Shown piece by piece: positions 7,146 through 15,699 of a stretch of 64,000 nt of DNA (its first letter is position 1; every line of letters begins with the position of its first letter). The notes beneath the pieces are model-generated. The model did not search any database and was not told where the DNA came from. It saw only the letters and a program-made list of their open reading frames with translations. The DNA is from an uncultured Bacteroidota bacterium (GTDB taxonomy: Bacteria > Bacteroidota > Bacteroidia > B-17B0 > Aurantibacillaceae). The position numbers were made by a program, and so were the translations under genes. The DNA is taken from the NCBI GenBank assembly GCA_937873155.1, contig CALMVZ010000011.1, positions 248,001-312,000 on the forward strand. Direction: 5' to 3'.

Positions 7146-8870
7146 ATGGAGATTTTCGCCGGGCTCACCAGACAATACCGACACATTAAACGTTACAACC
7201 AGGTAATAGGGGTTTTTCTTAAATACGGATTTGAAGACCTTGTATCATACCTTAATGAACAAAAGCGTTTCAATTTTATAAGGAAACTAATTCCTCGATC
7301 TACATATGCACACGCGCTTACTCTAAGCAAGTGGGAAAAAATGAGATTGGTATGCGAAGAACTGGGTCCCACTTTTGTAAAGTTTGGCCAGATCTTAAGC
7401 AATCGTCCGGATCTGTTGCCGGCGGATCTGATAAGGGAGCTCGAAAAACTGCAGGATAGTGTTCCGCCACTTCCCGGCATATTGGCTATTGAAGTGCTGG
7501 AAAAGGAATTGGGAAAGAAAACCACAGAGTTGTATGCTACGTTTGAACAGGAAGCATTTGCTTCAGCTTCGATGGCACAAGTGCACAAGGCTACTTTAAA
7601 GACCGGCGAGAACGTTGTAGTTAAAATACAAAGGCCGGGTATCCAGGAGGTCATTCAATCTGATATGAAAGTAATGTATTACCTGGCGGAATTGTTCAGC
7701 AGAAGAATTCCTTCCCTGAAAAGTTTTGATCCTGTTGGCTTAGTGAGAAATTTTGAAGATAGTATCACAAAAGAACTTGACTTCATCCGCGAATCAGTGA
7801 ATATTCAACGTTTCCATAATAATTTTAGTAAGGACGAAACAGATGAGGGCAACATTCATTCACCCAAAATGTATCCTGCGCTTACAACTTCAAAAGTACT
7901 GACGCTTGAATATATAGATGGAATAAAAATATCCAATCTTAATGTTCTTCGCCAAAAAGGCTACGATCTTCCGTTACTGGCACAGCGATTGGCGGTATCG
8001 TACTTCAAACAAATATTCAATTATGGTTTCTTTCATGCGGATCCCCATCCCGGCAATTTATTGGTGTTGCCCAATAATGTAGTTTGCTACCTGGATTATG
8101 GAATGATGGGAAGTATTATTCGTAAGGATCTTGAAGCACTCGGAAGTTTATTTTTAGCGGTTAAATCTAAAGATGTCAGGCGCATTATCAGATCCATTCA
8201 GCAATTATCGGATAGTGTTGTTATTAAAAATTATCGTGAATTGGAAAATGATGTAAATGAATTTGTTCAAAATTATTCTTTCAAAGACCTGCACCAAAAT
8301 GAACTTAGTACATTAATGCTGGAATTGAAGGACATTGTAGTTAAACATAACTTAAAAGTTCCCACACACTTCTTTCTGCTGATCCGGTCGATGGTAACTA
8401 TTGAAGGAGTTATCAGGCAACTTGATCCCGATCTGGATCTGCAAAAAACGATCAAGCCCTTCCTGATAAAGATGGCTGCAAAACACTATAATCCCTTGCA
8501 ATTTGGCAAACGTATTTTTAACTCGATCTACGAATTAGGAATGTACCTGGAAGACTTCCCGCGGGATCTGAAGAATGCCATGCGAAAAATTAATAGCGGA
8601 GAAATTAAAGTTGATCTTAGACATAAGGGAATTGATCCGATGGTTCATACGTTTAACAGGGTCAGCAAACAGATCATTACTGCAGTTATAATTGCCGGTT
8701 TGGTTGTTGGTTCTTCGCAAATGATAATTCATAACGTTCATCCGCTTTGGGGCGAATCTTCGGCCTACGGTATCATCGGTTTTATAATTGCGGGTGTCCT
8801 TGGGCTTGGAATGCTAAAGGATCTTAGAAGAGGCGATCATGATGACTGGGCCGGGTGGAGAGAACAATAA
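7146..8870 (+). CDS. ABC1/UbiB/AarF-family atypical kinase
   Basis: 574 aa from ATG 7146, one base after the upstream stop. A TTG six codons earlier is in frame but overlaps. Family hallmarks: the KxGQ motif in KFGQILSNRPDLLP, the alanine-rich loop ASASMAQVHKA replacing the glycine-rich loop, VVVKIQRPG with the catalytic lysine, ELDFIRE, HADPHPGNLLV and YLDYGMMG. Two transmembrane helices lie at the C-terminus. UbiB proteins are ATPases/kinases that help ubiquinone or isoprenoid lipid metabolism at the membrane. In Bacteroidota, which use menaquinone, the substrate is unknown. It is co-transcribed with the phasin-like gene. Confidence 0.9.
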   Translation: MEIFAGLTRQYRHIKRYNQVIGVFLKYGFEDLVSYLNEQKRFNFIRKLIPRSTYAHALTLSKWEKMRLVCEELGPTFVKFGQILSNRPDLLPADLIRELEKLQDSVPPLPGILAIEVLEKELGKKTTELYATFEQEAFASASMAQVHKATLKTGENVVVKIQRPGIQEVIQSDMKVMYYLAELFSRRIPSLKSFDPVGLVRNFEDSITKELDFIRESVNIQRFHNNFSKDETDEGNIHSPKMYPALTTSKVLTLEYIDGIKISNLNVLRQKGYDLPLLAQRLAVSYFKQIFNYGFFHADPHPGNLLVLPNNVVCYLDYGMMGSIIRKDLEALGSLFLAVKSKDVRRIIRSIQQLSDSVVIKNYRELENDVNEFVQNYSFKDLHQNELSTLMLELKDIVVKHNLKVPTHFFLLIRSMVTIEGVIRQLDPDLDLQKTIKPFLIKMAAKHYNPLQFGKRIFNSIYELGMYLEDFPRDLKNAMRKINSGEIKVDLRHKGIDPMVHTFNRVSKQIITAVIIAGLVVGSSQMIIHNVHPLWGESSAYGIIGFIIAGVLGLGMLKDLRRGDHDDWAGWREQ

Positions 8871-8873
8871 GGG

Positions 8874-9257
8874 CTAATTATCCGGCTGTGCTTTTAAACT
8901 CAATGCTAAACCTAATACAATTATTCCTGTTATAAAAATAACCGGTTGCAGCATAGAAACAAACCCGATCATCAATACCTGAATAGTTATCCATACAAGC
9001 ATTAAGATTCCTGTGAATACTGAAGCTGTTTTTGCCGATTTCCGGTTCCTGAATACAACTATCGAAGAATACAAACACGATCCACCTAATACTATAAAAA
9101 GAAATAATGAAGGAATAAAATAGGATTTGAAAGGGCTGCCATGCAGCCAATATAAAGGAATATCTTTAGCTCCTGCCATTCCGTAATAGCCTCCGCCAAA
9201 TGCATTAACCGCTACAATAGCAAGGATAACACCAAGGGTAATTCGAATTAATTTCAT
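8874..9257 (-). CDS. Hypothetical membrane protein, 127 aa
   Basis: Four hydrophobic stretches (an N-terminal one with ILAIVAVNAFGGGYYGMAG, then around residues 46-66, 79-97 and 100-121) suggest a small polytopic inner-membrane protein. No family motif that I can name. Five bases separate it from the upstream membrane gene, so it is probably the last gene of the BON-domain operon. It ends 3 bases from the convergent aarF-like gene with no hairpin terminator between them. Confidence 0.7.
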   Translation of the reverse strand: MKLIRITLGVILAIVAVNAFGGGYYGMAGAKDIPLYWLHGSPFKSYFIPSLFLFIVLGGSCLYSSIVVFRNRKSAKTASVFTGILMLVWITIQVLMIGFVSMLQPVIFITGIIVLGLALSLKAQPDN

Positions 9258-9262
9258 GCTAA

Positions 9263-9613
9263 TTAATAATTAGTGAAAAGACGATAAATTAATATAGCCA
9301 GCGTTACCAGAATAATAATGGTATAGATCTGCTTGTTGTATTTAGCCAACCAATCAGGCAAGAAAATATCGAAGTTTGCTTTCCGTGATTTAGAATAATT
9401 TCTTGCAACTAAAGTTAAAGGACAGCTCATTCCGAAAAGAAAAAGGACCATTACTTCAAAAACGATCAGATCAAAACATATCCATACCCATATATCTATT
9501 CTATTTATGCAAACGGCATAAAGCATATAGAAAATAACAACATTGTAAAACGTCCAGATAAACGTGTGCAGAGTTTTGATCCAGAATAACGGACTAAGCC
9601 TTCTTAACTGCAT
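9263..9613 (-). CDS. Hypothetical membrane protein, 116 aa
   Basis: Three hydrophobic segments (about residues 16-34, 41-60 and 94-112) and a central CPLTLVARNY loop. CPLT loops occur in DUF2784-like membrane proteins, but the resemblance is weak. The start overlaps the flavodoxin gene by 20 bases. It is in the BON/flavodoxin operon. Function unknown. Confidence 0.65.
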   Translation of the reverse strand: MQLRRLSPLFWIKTLHTFIWTFYNVVIFYMLYAVCINRIDIWVWICFDLIVFEVMVLFLFGMSCPLTLVARNYSKSRKANFDIFLPDWLAKYNKQIYTIIILVTLAILIYRLFTNY

Positions 9614-10049
9614 GATTCCTGTTTATAGTTTTTAAATGTGCCGCCCAACTTTTCGCTTTCTCGATTTCTCCTTCCGCCAAAGGGCCTTCTTTGTCCTTTA
9701 CGTAAAACGCTAATGGAGGAGTGATCAACTCTGCGCCTGCCTCGACAAGAGATTTACCAATTCGTTTAGCGGCATTTCCACTAAAAAATATCCGTATCCT
9801 TGTATCAAACGCGGCGGCGCTTATTTTATTTAATTTCAATGTTTTTAAGTTCGATAGAAAGTATCTGATTTTTTCTGTTGCCCGCCAGGCATTGATGGGA
9901 CTACCAACAACAAGTAGGTCAACCCCTGAAAGGTCATCTGCATTAAAATTGTTTACTGATTGGGCCTTGCCTCCAAGAACATCTGCGATCACTTCGGCAA
10001 TTATCTTTGTATTGCCGAAGTTTGAATCAAAAAGCACGAGTGATTTCAT
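9594..10049 (-). CDS. Flavodoxin-family protein
   Basis: 151 aa. The N-terminal beta-strand plus phosphate loop DSNFGNTKIIAEVIADVL fits the FMN-binding T/S-x-(T/F)-G-x-T loop of flavodoxins. The middle strand LLVVGSPINAW matches the 60s loop, and a GPLAEGEIEKAKSWAAHL helix closes the domain. It should be a cytoplasmic FMN electron carrier or oxidoreductase. It overlaps genes on both sides (23 bases with the upstream membrane gene), and its operon begins with a BON protein under a Crp/Fnr-type site. Confidence 0.88.
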   Translation of the reverse strand: MKSLVLFDSNFGNTKIIAEVIADVLGGKAQSVNNFNADDLSGVDLLVVGSPINAWRATEKIRYFLSNLKTLKLNKISAAAFDTRIRIFFSGNAAKRIGKSLVEAGAELITPPLAFYVKDKEGPLAEGEIEKAKSWAAHLKTINRNHAVKKA

Positions 10050-10908
10050 GATAATTTTTATTATTTAGTTTAAGAACTACAATAACTAAACAAACAATTG
10101 TAACTATTGTAAAAGTGGAAATGATATAAACAACGGGTATTATGTTATAGCCTAAGATTCCCATTGCAATGATCTTAGCTGTAAGGGCAAGCATAAGTAT
10201 ACTAAGGAAGACTGTGTAAACCGGCGCGATAATATATCCGTAACTTTTTCTCGTGAATAATAACCATCCTGAAATAAATGAAGCGGGTAAAAGAATAGAC
10301 AGATCAAGAGCTTGAACAACTAAAGTAGTATAATGTTCAACTGCAGCAGGTATGGAATTATTCAAGAACGGCGGTATTATAACAGAAAGCCAAAGGAAGG
10401 TAATGGCCAATGCACAAAACATTAAAAAACCACCTATAAATTTTACAGGTAACTCTTTTTGAAAGGAAACCTCATCATTATTTAGCGAAGTGAATACAAG
10501 AATAAACCCATAAAAACTTAATGCTAGATTAACGACCCATAAAAGAAACAATTGGTTATACATCGCCATCATTGTAAAGAAAAGGTAAGTCACTAAAAAA
10601 TAACCAAGAGTTCCAGCGAGTAATATTTTCCCCCGCACAGAACCTTTGTTATTTAATAGCAGGCTTATTATTAAGAGCGGTATTGCAATAAATAATGTCA
10701 CGTAATCCTGAGCAATTCCTTGAGGAGCCACTTGTGCTGACATATGATGATAGACTCCTTTCCCGTATAAAATTACTTTTTCTCCCCGTACAGAAATAAT
10801 ATTTCCCGGCCCTTCATTCTTATTAGAGAGTATGCCGATTGAAGATGCAATTGCTGAAAGGATCGCTATTGAAAGAACAAGTGCGTTTATTATGGTCTTC
10901 CTACTCAT
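10027..10908 (-). CDS. Polytopic membrane protein, function unknown
   Basis: 293 aa from ATG 10908, whose A is shared with the stop of the upstream BON gene (TGATG), a strong sign of coupled translation. The frame is open further to 10929, but that would overlap needlessly. About eight hydrophobic segments; a lumenal loop near the start contains YHHMSAQVAPQGIAQDYV. No family I can name. It lies between a BON-domain protein and a flavodoxin in the operon, so a role in the envelope under stress or low oxygen is only a contextual inference. Confidence 0.7.
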   Translation of the reverse strand: MSRKTIINALVLSIAILSAIASSIGILSNKNEGPGNIISVRGEKVILYGKGVYHHMSAQVAPQGIAQDYVTLFIAIPLLIISLLLNNKGSVRGKILLAGTLGYFLVTYLFFTMMAMYNQLFLLWVVNLALSFYGFILVFTSLNNDEVSFQKELPVKFIGGFLMFCALAITFLWLSVIIPPFLNNSIPAAVEHYTTLVVQALDLSILLPASFISGWLLFTRKSYGYIIAPVYTVFLSILMLALTAKIIAMGILGYNIIPVVYIISTFTIVTIVCLVIVVLKLNNKNYHEITRAF

Positions 10909-11570
10909 CAGATCATATCCTCGGCGCATTCAAGTTGATTTTCAATTGCTGTAACACCAGGCGATGACCATATTGCTTTCTCTGCGTCCAGCTTATCCGA
11001 AAAAGAAGACACGAACCCGCTTAAAGTCACCTTGTGTCCTTCTACTTTTACTTTAATTCTTTTAGCGTCAATTTTAGCATGTCTGTCTAATGCTGAATTG
11101 ATCTTCTCCTGAAGATTCGATGGCGGTGGGGTATCTGTTAGTTTGATATTATTTGTGATCCCGGTTACACCTTTAACATTCCATAGCGTTTTTGCGGCAG
11201 ACTTGCGCTGGAAATCCCAGTTTACTATCCCTTCCAATGTAACATTCCCGTCTTCAACAAGAACTTTTATTTTCTGAGGATCAAGATTACAATGCCATTC
11301 TAATTCATATAGAACTGCCTGCGCGATTTCACTGTCATCTTTTTTGTCGGTATCTTTCAATCTTACTTCAATGTTCTCAGCAATACCACGTACGCCTGCA
11401 ACTCTTTGAGCCACGCGCTCGGCTTTGATCTTTTTAGGATAAGAATCAACGATCCCTGACAAGGTTACTATACCGTTCTTAACGGCGACCCCAATCTCAT
11501 TTGAGTTTAATAATGGAATCCAGCTAAGCTCGTCCATTACATGTTTTTGAATTTCTAAGTCTTTTTTCAT
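10908..11570 (-). CDS. Triple BON-domain protein
   Basis: 220 aa consisting of three BON (OsmY-like) repeats at about residues 5-70, 77-143 and 150-216. Each has the pattern (W/L)...I.V.V..G.VTL.G.V....K..AE......GV..I.N. There is no signal peptide, so it is likely cytoplasmic. Family members bind membranes or phospholipid surfaces. It is the first gene of a five-gene operon with membrane proteins and a flavodoxin. A perfect minus-strand TAGTTTTG and a Crp/Fnr-type site precede it, with a predicted leader of about 15 bases. Confidence 0.9.
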   Translation of the reverse strand: MKKDLEIQKHVMDELSWIPLLNSNEIGVAVKNGIVTLSGIVDSYPKKIKAERVAQRVAGVRGIAENIEVRLKDTDKKDDSEIAQAVLYELEWHCNLDPQKIKVLVEDGNVTLEGIVNWDFQRKSAAKTLWNVKGVTGITNNIKLTDTPPPSNLQEKINSALDRHAKIDAKRIKVKVEGHKVTLSGFVSSFSDKLDAEKAIWSSPGVTAIENQLECAEDMI

Positions 11571-11589
11571 TTTACAGATTTTAATACTT

Positions 11590-11686
11590 CAAAACTATAC
11601 CGACAAACGACGAACTATCATGAGCCTGCTCAACCCGGAATATGACTTTTATCACATAGCCGGATCCGTGAATAATCTTATATTTG
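11590..11686. promoter_or_regulatory. Divergent two-site Crp/Fnr-type promoter (BON operon / chaN-like)
   Basis: Sites TGAG-CCTG-CTCA (11621-11632) and TGAC-TTTT-ATCA (11643-11654) are 22 bp apart. The minus -7 element TAGTTTTG (11597-11590) is 36.5 bp from the first site. The plus -7 element TATATTTG (11679-11686) is 37.5 bp from the second. Start points are predicted near 11585 and 11691. Confidence 0.8.
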
Positions 11687-11691
11687 TTAAT

Positions 11692-12546
11692 ATGAGAAAA
11701 CCACTGTTTATAGGCCTGTACGTATTATGTACTGCCTTTTCAATTAATAAGGAAGCTTATACTTTATATGATTCCAAAGGACAAAAATCAAATTACGATC
11801 AGTTATTAGCTGAGGCTAAAAAAGCAGATATTGTTTTATTTGGCGAATTACACGATAATCCAATATGCCACTGGCTTCAAAAAGAATTGACCCAGGATCT
11901 GTTCACAGATAAAAAAGATAAATTGGTATTAGGCGCTGAAATGTTTGAATCTGATGATCAAATTGCTCTTAACGAATATCTTGCCGGGCAGTTAAGTGAA
12001 AAAACTTTGAAAGAAGAAACAAAGATGTGGTCGAACTACACAACTGATTATAAACCTTTGGTTGATTTTGCAAAGAAAAATAAACTGAAGTTTGTTGCTG
12101 CAAATATTCCAAGACGTTACGCAAATATGGTTTATTTAAGGGGAGAGACTGCTTTAGATAGTATTTCTAAAGATGCTAAACAATGGATAGCGCCATTTCC
12201 AATAAAATATGATGCTGAATTAAAATGTTACAAGAGTATTTATGAGAGTGCCGGTGGCCATGGAGGACAAAACCTGCCAAAGTCACAAGCTTATAAAGAC
12301 GCAACAATGGCTCACTTCATTCTTAAAAACTGGACCAAAGGACAAACTTTTGTTCACTATAACGGTGCGTATCATAGTAACAATCACCAGGGCATTGAAT
12401 GGTATTTAAAACAAGTGAATCCTTCTTTAAAAGTACTGGTTATATCTACTATGGAGCAAAAAGATATATCAACTTTAGAAGAAGAAAATAAAGGCTTAGG
12501 AGATTTTATTATTTGTACTCCTGTGGGTATGACTAAAACGCACTAA
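11692..12546 (+). CDS. ChaN-family (haem-binding uptake) protein
   Basis: 284 aa from ATG 11692. The frame is open from 11620, but that start would lie upstream of the predicted transcription start (about 11691). The N-terminus MRKPLFIGLYVLCTAFS is a signal peptide. The core has FGELHDNPICHWLQ, GAEMFESDDQ, AANIPRRYANMVY and VHYNGAYHSNNHQGIEWYL, matching the ChaN/EreA-like fold. ChaN of Campylobacter binds haem; other members are uncharacterised. It is envelope-located and sits opposite the BON operon. Its stop is one base from the convergent PAS gene. Confidence 0.85.
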   Translation: MRKPLFIGLYVLCTAFSINKEAYTLYDSKGQKSNYDQLLAEAKKADIVLFGELHDNPICHWLQKELTQDLFTDKKDKLVLGAEMFESDDQIALNEYLAGQLSEKTLKEETKMWSNYTTDYKPLVDFAKKNKLKFVAANIPRRYANMVYLRGETALDSISKDAKQWIAPFPIKYDAELKCYKSIYESAGGHGGQNLPKSQAYKDATMAHFILKNWTKGQTFVHYNGAYHSNNHQGIEWYLKQVNPSLKVLVISTMEQKDISTLEEENKGLGDFIICTPVGMTKTH

Positions 12547-12547
12547 A

Positions 12548-13054
12548 TTATTTAAATCTGTTTTGTAATTCTAAGAGGGTTAATTTTGTTATATTAACTT
12601 TTAAGTCCGGGTTAAGAAATAAGTTTTCCAGTTCCTTAATATGTTCTTCCTTTTTGCTTTCCTGTTCTTTTCTTTCCGTTATTTCTTTGGTTAGCGAAAC
12701 ATACTGAATGTTTTTTGAGGTACCGATAGGTAAAATAATCGCATCAATCCAATAACATCTACCGTTCTTGGATTTATTTTTTATCTCACCAAACCAAATA
12801 TTTCCAGAACGAACCGTCGCCCATAAATTAGAGAAAAACTCTTTTGCGTGATGTTCAGAATTAACAATTCTATGATTCTGCCCAAGCAGCTCTGACGAGG
12901 AAAATCCTGATATCTCACAGAATTTTTTATTTACATATAAGATCCTCCCCCTTTGATCAGTAACCGAAGCAAGCATTCCCAGATCAATAGCCTTTTTATA
13001 CGTAATAAGAAGATCATCGAAATACACATTCTTAAACTCGTTCAAATAGTCCAT
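12548..13054 (-). CDS. Stand-alone PAS-domain protein
   Basis: 168 aa from ATG 13054. An upstream in-frame ATG at 13075 precedes the predicted start point and is disfavoured. It has one PAS fold (about residues 15-135: ITYKKAIDLGMLASVTDQRGRILYVNKKFCEISGFSSSELLGQ split by the usual loops; then WFGEIKNKSKNGRCYWIDAIILPI) with a PAC motif and a charged helix ending KEQESKKEEHIKEL. No kinase or output domain, so it may be a partner or decoy sensor. A perfect TACCTTTG lies at 13071-13064, giving a leader of about 5 bases. Confidence 0.85.
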   Translation of the reverse strand: MDYLNEFKNVYFDDLLITYKKAIDLGMLASVTDQRGRILYVNKKFCEISGFSSSELLGQNHRIVNSEHHAKEFFSNLWATVRSGNIWFGEIKNKSKNGRCYWIDAIILPIGTSKNIQYVSLTKEITERKEQESKKEEHIKELENLFLNPDLKVNITKLTLLELQNRFK

Positions 13055-13063
13055 AGTACAGAA

Positions 13064-13181
13064 CAAAGGTATCACTCAAGCTCAATCGTTTACAGGATAT
13101 TCCATAGCACTTCGCATGAACTAAAATATGTTAAGATATGAGAATTATCATATATTCTTTATGGTTATGAAAGTACTTTTG
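13064..13181. promoter_or_regulatory. Crp/Fnr-type site and -7 elements between the PAS and Crp/Fnr genes
   Basis: TGAG-AATT-ATCA (13139-13150) lies inside a perfect 6+6 inverted repeat (13136-13153). The plus -7 element TACTTTTG (13174-13181) is 36.5 bp downstream and predicts a start near 13186, 3 bases before the regulator's ATG. The opposite -7 element TACCTTTG (13071-13064) is 80.5 bp away, which is 36.5 plus two steps of 22. Only degenerate half-sites occupy the two intervening positions. Confidence 0.65.
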
Positions 13182-13188
13182 GCGCCTT

Positions 13189-13881
13189 ATGAATGGTCAT
13201 GGTGATTGCCAAACGTGCAGATCTTTTTTAAAAAGTGCTTTCTGTAGCGAGAAAGCTTCTACAATAGCTAATGTCTTATCGGGACATCTTTTATCTATCA
13301 GTTTTAAAAAGGGTCAGGATATCTATAAAGAGGGAACTCTTGGCAAGGGGGTTTTTTGCATTCAAAAGGGTAAAATAAAAATTTACAAGATCTGTGAAGG
13401 CCGGAACCTGGTTACAGATCTGGCCACTGATGGTGATCTTATCGGTTATGCAAATATTATGAATGAAGGTGTTTGTATCAATTCTGCCAAATGCATTGAA
13501 GATTCACAGATCTGCTTTATTCCAGAAAAAGCGTTCAAGATCTTATTGGAAAGTAAATCGGCTCTGATAGCCGATTTATTAAAACGAAGCTGCAGGGAAA
13601 CGGCACAATTATCAACTATTATTACCGCTTTGAAATGTATGAACACAGAGGGACGGATAGCCTGTGCGCTAACTACCATAGAAAAGAAATTTGGTGTGGA
13701 TAAAGCCGGTTGCCTGGATGTTAACCTGACCAGGAAAGATATATCGGAAATATCAGGAACAACAACAGAATCCGCGATCCGAATACTAAATAGTTTCAAA
13801 AAGGATCAATCCATTGCTTTTCAAAATAACCGGATCAAGATCATAGATAAGAATAAGCTTAAATTGTATTTATCCAATTAA
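13189..13881 (+). CDS. Crp/Fnr-family transcription regulator with N-terminal cysteines
   Basis: 230 aa. A cyclic-nucleotide-binding-like beta roll (about residues 30-140) is followed by a dimer helix and a C-terminal winged helix-turn-helix with recognition helix TTTESAIRIL. The helix keeps the Glu and Arg that read TGA half-sites in CRP and FNR. Cys7, Cys10 and Cys19 at the N-terminus, with further cysteines in the beta roll, resemble FNR-type iron-sulfur ligands in kind but not in exact spacing. Redox sensing is therefore possible, not shown. The gene lies behind a Crp/Fnr-type site in class II position, so auto- or cross-activation is likely. Confidence 0.88.
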   Translation: MNGHGDCQTCRSFLKSAFCSEKASTIANVLSGHLLSISFKKGQDIYKEGTLGKGVFCIQKGKIKIYKICEGRNLVTDLATDGDLIGYANIMNEGVCINSAKCIEDSQICFIPEKAFKILLESKSALIADLLKRSCRETAQLSTIITALKCMNTEGRIACALTTIEKKFGVDKAGCLDVNLTRKDISEISGTTTESAIRILNSFKKDQSIAFQNNRIKIIDKNKLKLYLSN

Positions 13882-13898
13882 ATCTCTTCTTTAGCTCC

Positions 13899-13963
13899 TG
13901 ACCAGTATCATTCTAATATTTGACTGCCGTCATTCAGGCCCGCTTTTTTCTATTGCATCTTTG
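13899..13963 (+). promoter_or_regulatory. Tandem Crp/Fnr-type sites for the DUF4136 lipoprotein gene
   Basis: TGAC-CAGT-ATCA (13899-13910) and TGAC-TGCC-GTCA (13921-13932) are 22 bp apart. CATCTTTG (13956-13963) is a near-consensus -7 element with its G 36.5 bp from the second centre. Predicted start near 13968. Confidence 0.75.
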
Positions 13964-13976
13964 CTTAAAACAAATT

Positions 13977-14633
13977 ATGAAAATAGAAAAGTATACTATT
14001 CTTATTTTATTGGCATCATCAATTGTACTTAGCTGCGGGGTTTATAACGATATTTCCGTCGATTGTGATTCAATGAAAGATCTTTCACAATATAACACTT
14101 TTGCGTGGTTACCAGATGTTAGAGATACTGTGGATTCTCCGTATAACAATGAGGTCATACGCAATAATTTAAAAAATTACTTTGGGCGAAACTTAGCAGA
14201 AAGAGGATTTAGTGTATGTTTAGATACTCCCGATGTACTCTTAAGAATTGTAATTGTTAATAATCCGAAAGTTCTTACTATCATTCATCCGCCGAGGCCT
14301 TTCAGATACTATTATGCTCCTTATTATTATAAGAGTGATTATTATTCTCCTTATCCCCAGGATTACTACTACAGCTATTCCGAGTATTGTACTCCTCATG
14401 GATACTGCACGGAAAAAATTAATTATGTTGAAGGATCAATTACTTTACAGGTGATTGAACGGGTACAAAGCAAGATCATATGGTCCTGCACCGCTAAAGG
14501 AGATATTTATGATCCGGTATACATTAACAGAAGCATTCATCCTGCAGTAATTAATATCATGAAGAAATTCCCCGCTAAACCAATACATCAGAAGAACGAT
14601 AAAAAAACTGAAAGTTCGGTTGCTTTAAACTAA
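13977..14633 (+). CDS. DUF4136-like lipoprotein
   Basis: 218 aa from ATG 13977. An in-frame TTG upstream at 13920 overlaps the regulatory site and precedes the predicted promoter. Signal peptide II: MKIEKYTILILLASSIVLSC with the lipobox cysteine at residue 20. The mature part has YNTFAWLPD near the start, a tyrosine-rich insertion (about residues 100-130, many YY pairs), then VEGSITLQVIERVQSKIIWSCTAKGDI, which fits DUF4136. Probably anchored in the outer or inner membrane facing the periplasm. The tyrosine-rich tract is unusual. Role unknown. Confidence 0.82.
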   Translation: MKIEKYTILILLASSIVLSCGVYNDISVDCDSMKDLSQYNTFAWLPDVRDTVDSPYNNEVIRNNLKNYFGRNLAERGFSVCLDTPDVLLRIVIVNNPKVLTIIHPPRPFRYYYAPYYYKSDYYSPYPQDYYYSYSEYCTPHGYCTEKINYVEGSITLQVIERVQSKIIWSCTAKGDIYDPVYINRSIHPAVINIMKKFPAKPIHQKNDKKTESSVALN

Positions 14634-14637
14634 ATTC

Positions 14638-15696
14638 TTAGTTTTTCATATTCACAAGTTTGTCAATATTTGTAACTGCAATAGTGCTGCCACTGACCTC
14701 AATTAATTTTTCATCTTTAAAATCACTCAAGGTACGGATCACCGTTTCGGTAGCGGTACCAACTATCTGCGCAAGGTCTTCTCTTGAAATGTTTATGCTA
14801 AATTTCTTTTCGTCCTCTTTTTTATATTTGTTGTAAAGTGTAACCAACGCTTCAGCACAACGTTTCCTGACAGAATTGTAAGCAAGTTTCATCAATTGTT
14901 CTTCGCGCTCCAGGATGTTATTGGACAAAATACTGATGAACTTTCGCGATACTTCCGGGCTTTTATACACCAACGAATAAAAATCTTCTTTTGGGATCAT
15001 ACTAATTTCAGAGTCTTCCAGCGTCATTGCGCTATCTGTGTATTTTCCATCTTCCAATAAAGCCAGATACCCGAAAAAATCCCCCTCATTGTATAAACTA
15101 TTGATCAATTCTTTTCCGAGATCATTTGTTTTAAAGGTTTTTACTTTTCCTTTTTTTACAAAGTAAACAGCTCGCGGCGTGCTTCCTTCATTATAGATCA
15201 CTTGTTTCTTTTTATAAGAGCTGGTGTCGTATTTTTCAGAAAGTTTTTTAAGCGCTTCAATACTTTTTACTTCTTTAATAAAACTATCAAAGCCTTCAGG
15301 CCCTTTTTCAAACTCCTTTTTTGCCAGATCCGATTTTTTAAGACGGCTCTCGATCGCGTTCAAAAGTTCAATATCATCGAATGGCTTTGTTACATAATCA
15401 TCCGCTCCCATTTCCATTCCTTTGCGAAAATCACTTCTCTCAGCTTTTGCCGATAAGAAGATAAATGGAATATTGGCGGTTTCAGGTTTTTTAGATAATA
15501 AATGTAAAACACCGTATCCGTCCAAGACCGGCATCATAATATCACAGATAATAAGATCCGGTTTTTCTTTTTGTGCCTTTTCCACGCCTATCTTTCCATT
15601 TTCAGCGGTAAATACTTTATAATTTGAAAGCTCAAGGATCTCGGACGTATTCTCGCGCATTTCCTTATTATCTTCGATCAATAAAATTGTTTTCAT
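14638..15696 (-). CDS. Response regulator receiver fused to a Crp/Fnr regulator
   Basis: 352 aa. The receiver domain (1-120) has acidic residues at 8-9, phospho-acceptor Asp52 in CDIMMPVLDG, Ser82 and Lys104 in VTKPF. A linker (about 121-155) leads to a cNMP-binding beta roll (about 155-260) and a Crp-type winged helix (about 285-345) with ISREDLAQIVGTATETVIRTL. So phosphorylation, rather than or in addition to a small ligand, may control a TGA-reading DNA-binding module. The start is 4 bases from the upstream histidine kinase stop, a clear cognate pair. It converges with the lipoprotein gene with a 4-base gap. It is a strong candidate for the regulator that binds the sites in this window. 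Confidence 0.92.
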   Translation of the reverse strand: MKTILLIEDNKEMRENTSEILELSNYKVFTAENGKIGVEKAQKEKPDLIICDIMMPVLDGYGVLHLLSKKPETANIPFIFLSAKAERSDFRKGMEMGADDYVTKPFDDIELLNAIESRLKKSDLAKKEFEKGPEGFDSFIKEVKSIEALKKLSEKYDTSSYKKKQVIYNEGSTPRAVYFVKKGKVKTFKTNDLGKELINSLYNEGDFFGYLALLEDGKYTDSAMTLEDSEISMIPKEDFYSLVYKSPEVSRKFISILSNNILEREEQLMKLAYNSVRKRCAEALVTLYNKYKKEDEKKFSINISREDLAQIVGTATETVIRTLSDFKDEKLIEVSGSTIAVTNIDKLVNMKN

Positions 15697-15699
15697 GTT

